The position numbers were made by a program, and so were the translations under genes. From Dehalococcoidia bacterium (lineage in GTDB: Bacteria; Chloroflexota; Dehalococcoidia; SZUA-161): a DNA stretch of 15,425 nt. Location of the stretch: positions 1 to 15,425 of the forward strand of contig JAUXAX010000051.1 of NCBI GenBank assembly GCA_030619685.1. Reading direction: 5' to 3'. The notes beneath the pieces are model-generated. The model did no database searches. It saw only the letters and a program-made list of their open reading frames with translations, and was not told the DNA's origin. Shown piece by piece: positions 13,932 to 15,425 of the stretch; position 1 is the stretch's first letter; every line of letters starts with the position of its first letter.

Positions 13932-15425
13932 TCACCATTGTGTCGTCAGACCAACCGCCCGTTGGGCCAACACGCTAACAACCTCACCCTGTTTTTGCAG
14001 TATCCCCTCTACTGTTATCAGGGGAGCATCGCGCAAGCTATGACGGAACCTTTCGTAAACATCTGGGCGCACTATGACGTTGACCAGACCGTATTCATCC
14101 TCAAGGGTAATAAAAACATGCCCCTTGGCTGTTGGCGGCGCCTGTCTGACCACCACTAGCCCCGCCACTTTCACTTTCTTTTTGTCCTTGCGATCCTTCA
14201 AATCAAGGCTGCTGAGGATGCCCATCTTCTTCAGCCAGGGGCGATAAAGAGCCATTACCTGATCGCTTACAGGTAGTCCCAGTACGCTGTACTCTATCCC
14301 GATCTTCTCTGCTTTGGATAGGCCAGGAAGTTTAGCTCCATCGTCATGAAACACCAGGTCTAACTCCTCTTCCTCATATCTCAGCTTACCCAGTTCCCAA
14401 AGCAGTTGTCTTCTGGGCTTACCCCAATAGTCCATCGCCCCAACCATGATAAGATTCTCCACTGCTTTTCGGCTCAAACGGGTGCGGCGGCAAAAATCAT
14501 GCAGCCATTTGAAACGCCCATCCTCCCGTGCCTCTTCTAACCTCGCAATGCCAGCTTTCCCTAGACCATGCACGTAGCTGAACCCCAGGCGTATCCCCCC
14601 ATCATCCAGGATGCACCTGGCGTGGCTGCGGTTGACGTGTACGGGCAGAACCCTCACCCCATGCCTCCTGGCATCGCCTACGATCACCTCCGGGCTGTAG
14701 AACCCCATCGGCTGGTTGTTGAGAAGGGCGCAGTAAAACTCGGTTGGAAAGTGGGCTTTTAGATAAAGCGTATCGTAGGCTGTCTTGGCAAAGGCAGCGG
14801 CATGGCTCTTGCAGAACCCGTAGGAAGCAAAACCCGCCAGTTGTCTGAACATCTCCTTTGCTATCTGCTCATCCACCCCGTTTCCAACGGCCCCCTCGAT
14901 GAACCTCTCTCTGAGCTTCTCCATTTCGAATTCAGAACGATGGCGGCTCATGGCGCGGCGAAGATGGTCTGCCTCTCCTGGAGCAAAGCCGGCGATAGCC
15001 ATGGCAATCCTGATCACCTGCTCCTGGAAGACGACCACTCCCAGAGTCTCCTCAAGGATCGGCTTAAGCTTCGGATGCAGGTACTCGACCCTTTCTAAGC
15101 CTTGCCGACGACGAAGATAAGGATGAACCATGTTGCCTTGAATCGGGCCAGGTCGGATGATGGCTATCTCAACGACAATATCCTCAAACCTCCGAGGACG
15201 CATCTTGGGAAGGGTCTGCGCCTGTGCCCTGCTCTCGACCTGGAAAGCACCGATCGTATCCGCTCTACAGAGCATATCAAAGACAACCGGGTCATCTAAA
15301 GGTATGCTTTCAAGATCAGGTTCGATACCCCCATGCTCCTTGATCAGCTCCAGAGCCTCCTGGATAAGGGATAGAGCTCTCAAACCCAGAAGGTCTATCT
15401 TGATCAGGCCCAGGTCCTCGATGTC
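13932..15425 (-). CDS. dnaE2: Error-prone DNA polymerase DnaE2 (ImuC), C-terminal part, cut by window edge
   Basis: The last 497 aa of a C-family DNA polymerase. The frame is open to the edge, so the start and N-terminal PHP and palm parts are missing. DnaE2 signatures are clear: IGAFQVESRAQAQ, the motif IIRPGPIQGNMVHPYLRRR, and LLNNQPMGFYSPEVIVGDAR. DnaE1 differs here, with TTGVFQLES in the first block. KIDLLGL at the very edge (Asp at 15393-15395) probably holds the third catalytic aspartate. A helix-hairpin-helix region (YVHGLGKAGIARLEEA) and a C-terminal OB fold (about the last 90 residues, VAGLVVVRQ onward) follow. DnaE2 usually works with ImuA/ImuB in SOS-induced lesion bypass. Neither is in the window. 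The gene converges on gyrA with a 34-base gap that shows no clear terminator. Confidence 0.93.
   Translation of the reverse strand, partial: DIEDLGLIKIDLLGLRALSLIQEALELIKEHGGIEPDLESIPLDDPVVFDMLCRADTIGAFQVESRAQAQTLPKMRPRRFEDIVVEIAIIRPGPIQGNMVHPYLRRRQGLERVEYLHPKLKPILEETLGVVVFQEQVIRIAMAIAGFAPGEADHLRRAMSRHRSEFEMEKLRERFIEGAVGNGVDEQIAKEMFRQLAGFASYGFCKSHAAAFAKTAYDTLYLKAHFPTEFYCALLNNQPMGFYSPEVIVGDARRHGVRVLPVHVNRSHARCILDDGGIRLGFSYVHGLGKAGIARLEEAREDGRFKWLHDFCRRTRLSRKAVENLIMVGAMDYWGKPRRQLLWELGKLRYEEEELDLVFHDDGAKLPGLSKAEKIGIEYSVLGLPVSDQVMALYRPWLKKMGILSSLDLKDRKDKKKVKVAGLVVVRQAPPTAKGHVFITLEDEYGLVNVIVRPDVYERFRHSLRDAPLITVEGILQKQGEVVSVLAQRAVGLTTQW

Noticed and set aside
1..15425. CRISPR array, tRNA or rRNA genes, transposase or integrase
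   Set aside because: No regularly spaced repeats, cloverleaf-like segments, or transposase or recombinase motifs were seen on either strand.

Overview
The window looks like a moderately GC-rich bacterial chromosome segment. The P/T-rich linker in the surface protein, the DUF92 and GyrA sequences and the DnaE2-type polymerase would suit a Chloroflexota (Anaerolineae-like) genome. That assignment is an impression from sequence style; no marker was searched.

Layout. (1) 1-1411: a lone unknown gene with an HEPN-like RX4H motif. It is enclosed by a perfect 12-bp inverted repeat and by diverged direct repeats, which resembles an integron gene cassette. (2) 1412-8296: a probable defence island. An ApeA-like HEPN protein is followed by a complete type III-like restriction-modification pair (mod and res, overlapping by 4 bp) and then by a third RX4H protein. 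The two outer genes are visibly more A+T-rich than mod and res. (3) 8382-9179: a two-TM protein with a Pro/Thr-rich stalk and an exported C-terminal domain. (4) 9180-10467: rearranged DNA. It holds a truncated copy of the 3' end of the DUF92 gene, two copies of a 55-bp terminator-like hairpin, a broken brnT toxin gene with an intact brnA antitoxin gene behind a near-consensus, apparently leaderless promoter, and a 3' fragment of an unidentified gene with its own terminator hairpins. (5) 10468-15425: core chromosome. A DUF92 membrane protein (minus) is divergent from gyrA (plus), and gyrA is convergent with a partial dnaE2 (minus) that runs off the window.

How it fits together. Mod should methylate, and Res cleave, foreign DNA. 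The three RX4H proteins around them are candidate HEPN RNases or abortive-infection components, so the left half reads as a layered anti-phage island beside housekeeping genes. Region 9180-10467 looks like the worn junction between island and core, marked by duplication and decay. The least ordinary observations are the cassette-like boundaries of the first gene, the clustering of three different HEPN-like proteins around one type III system, and the toxin-deleted brnTA locus between duplicated segments.
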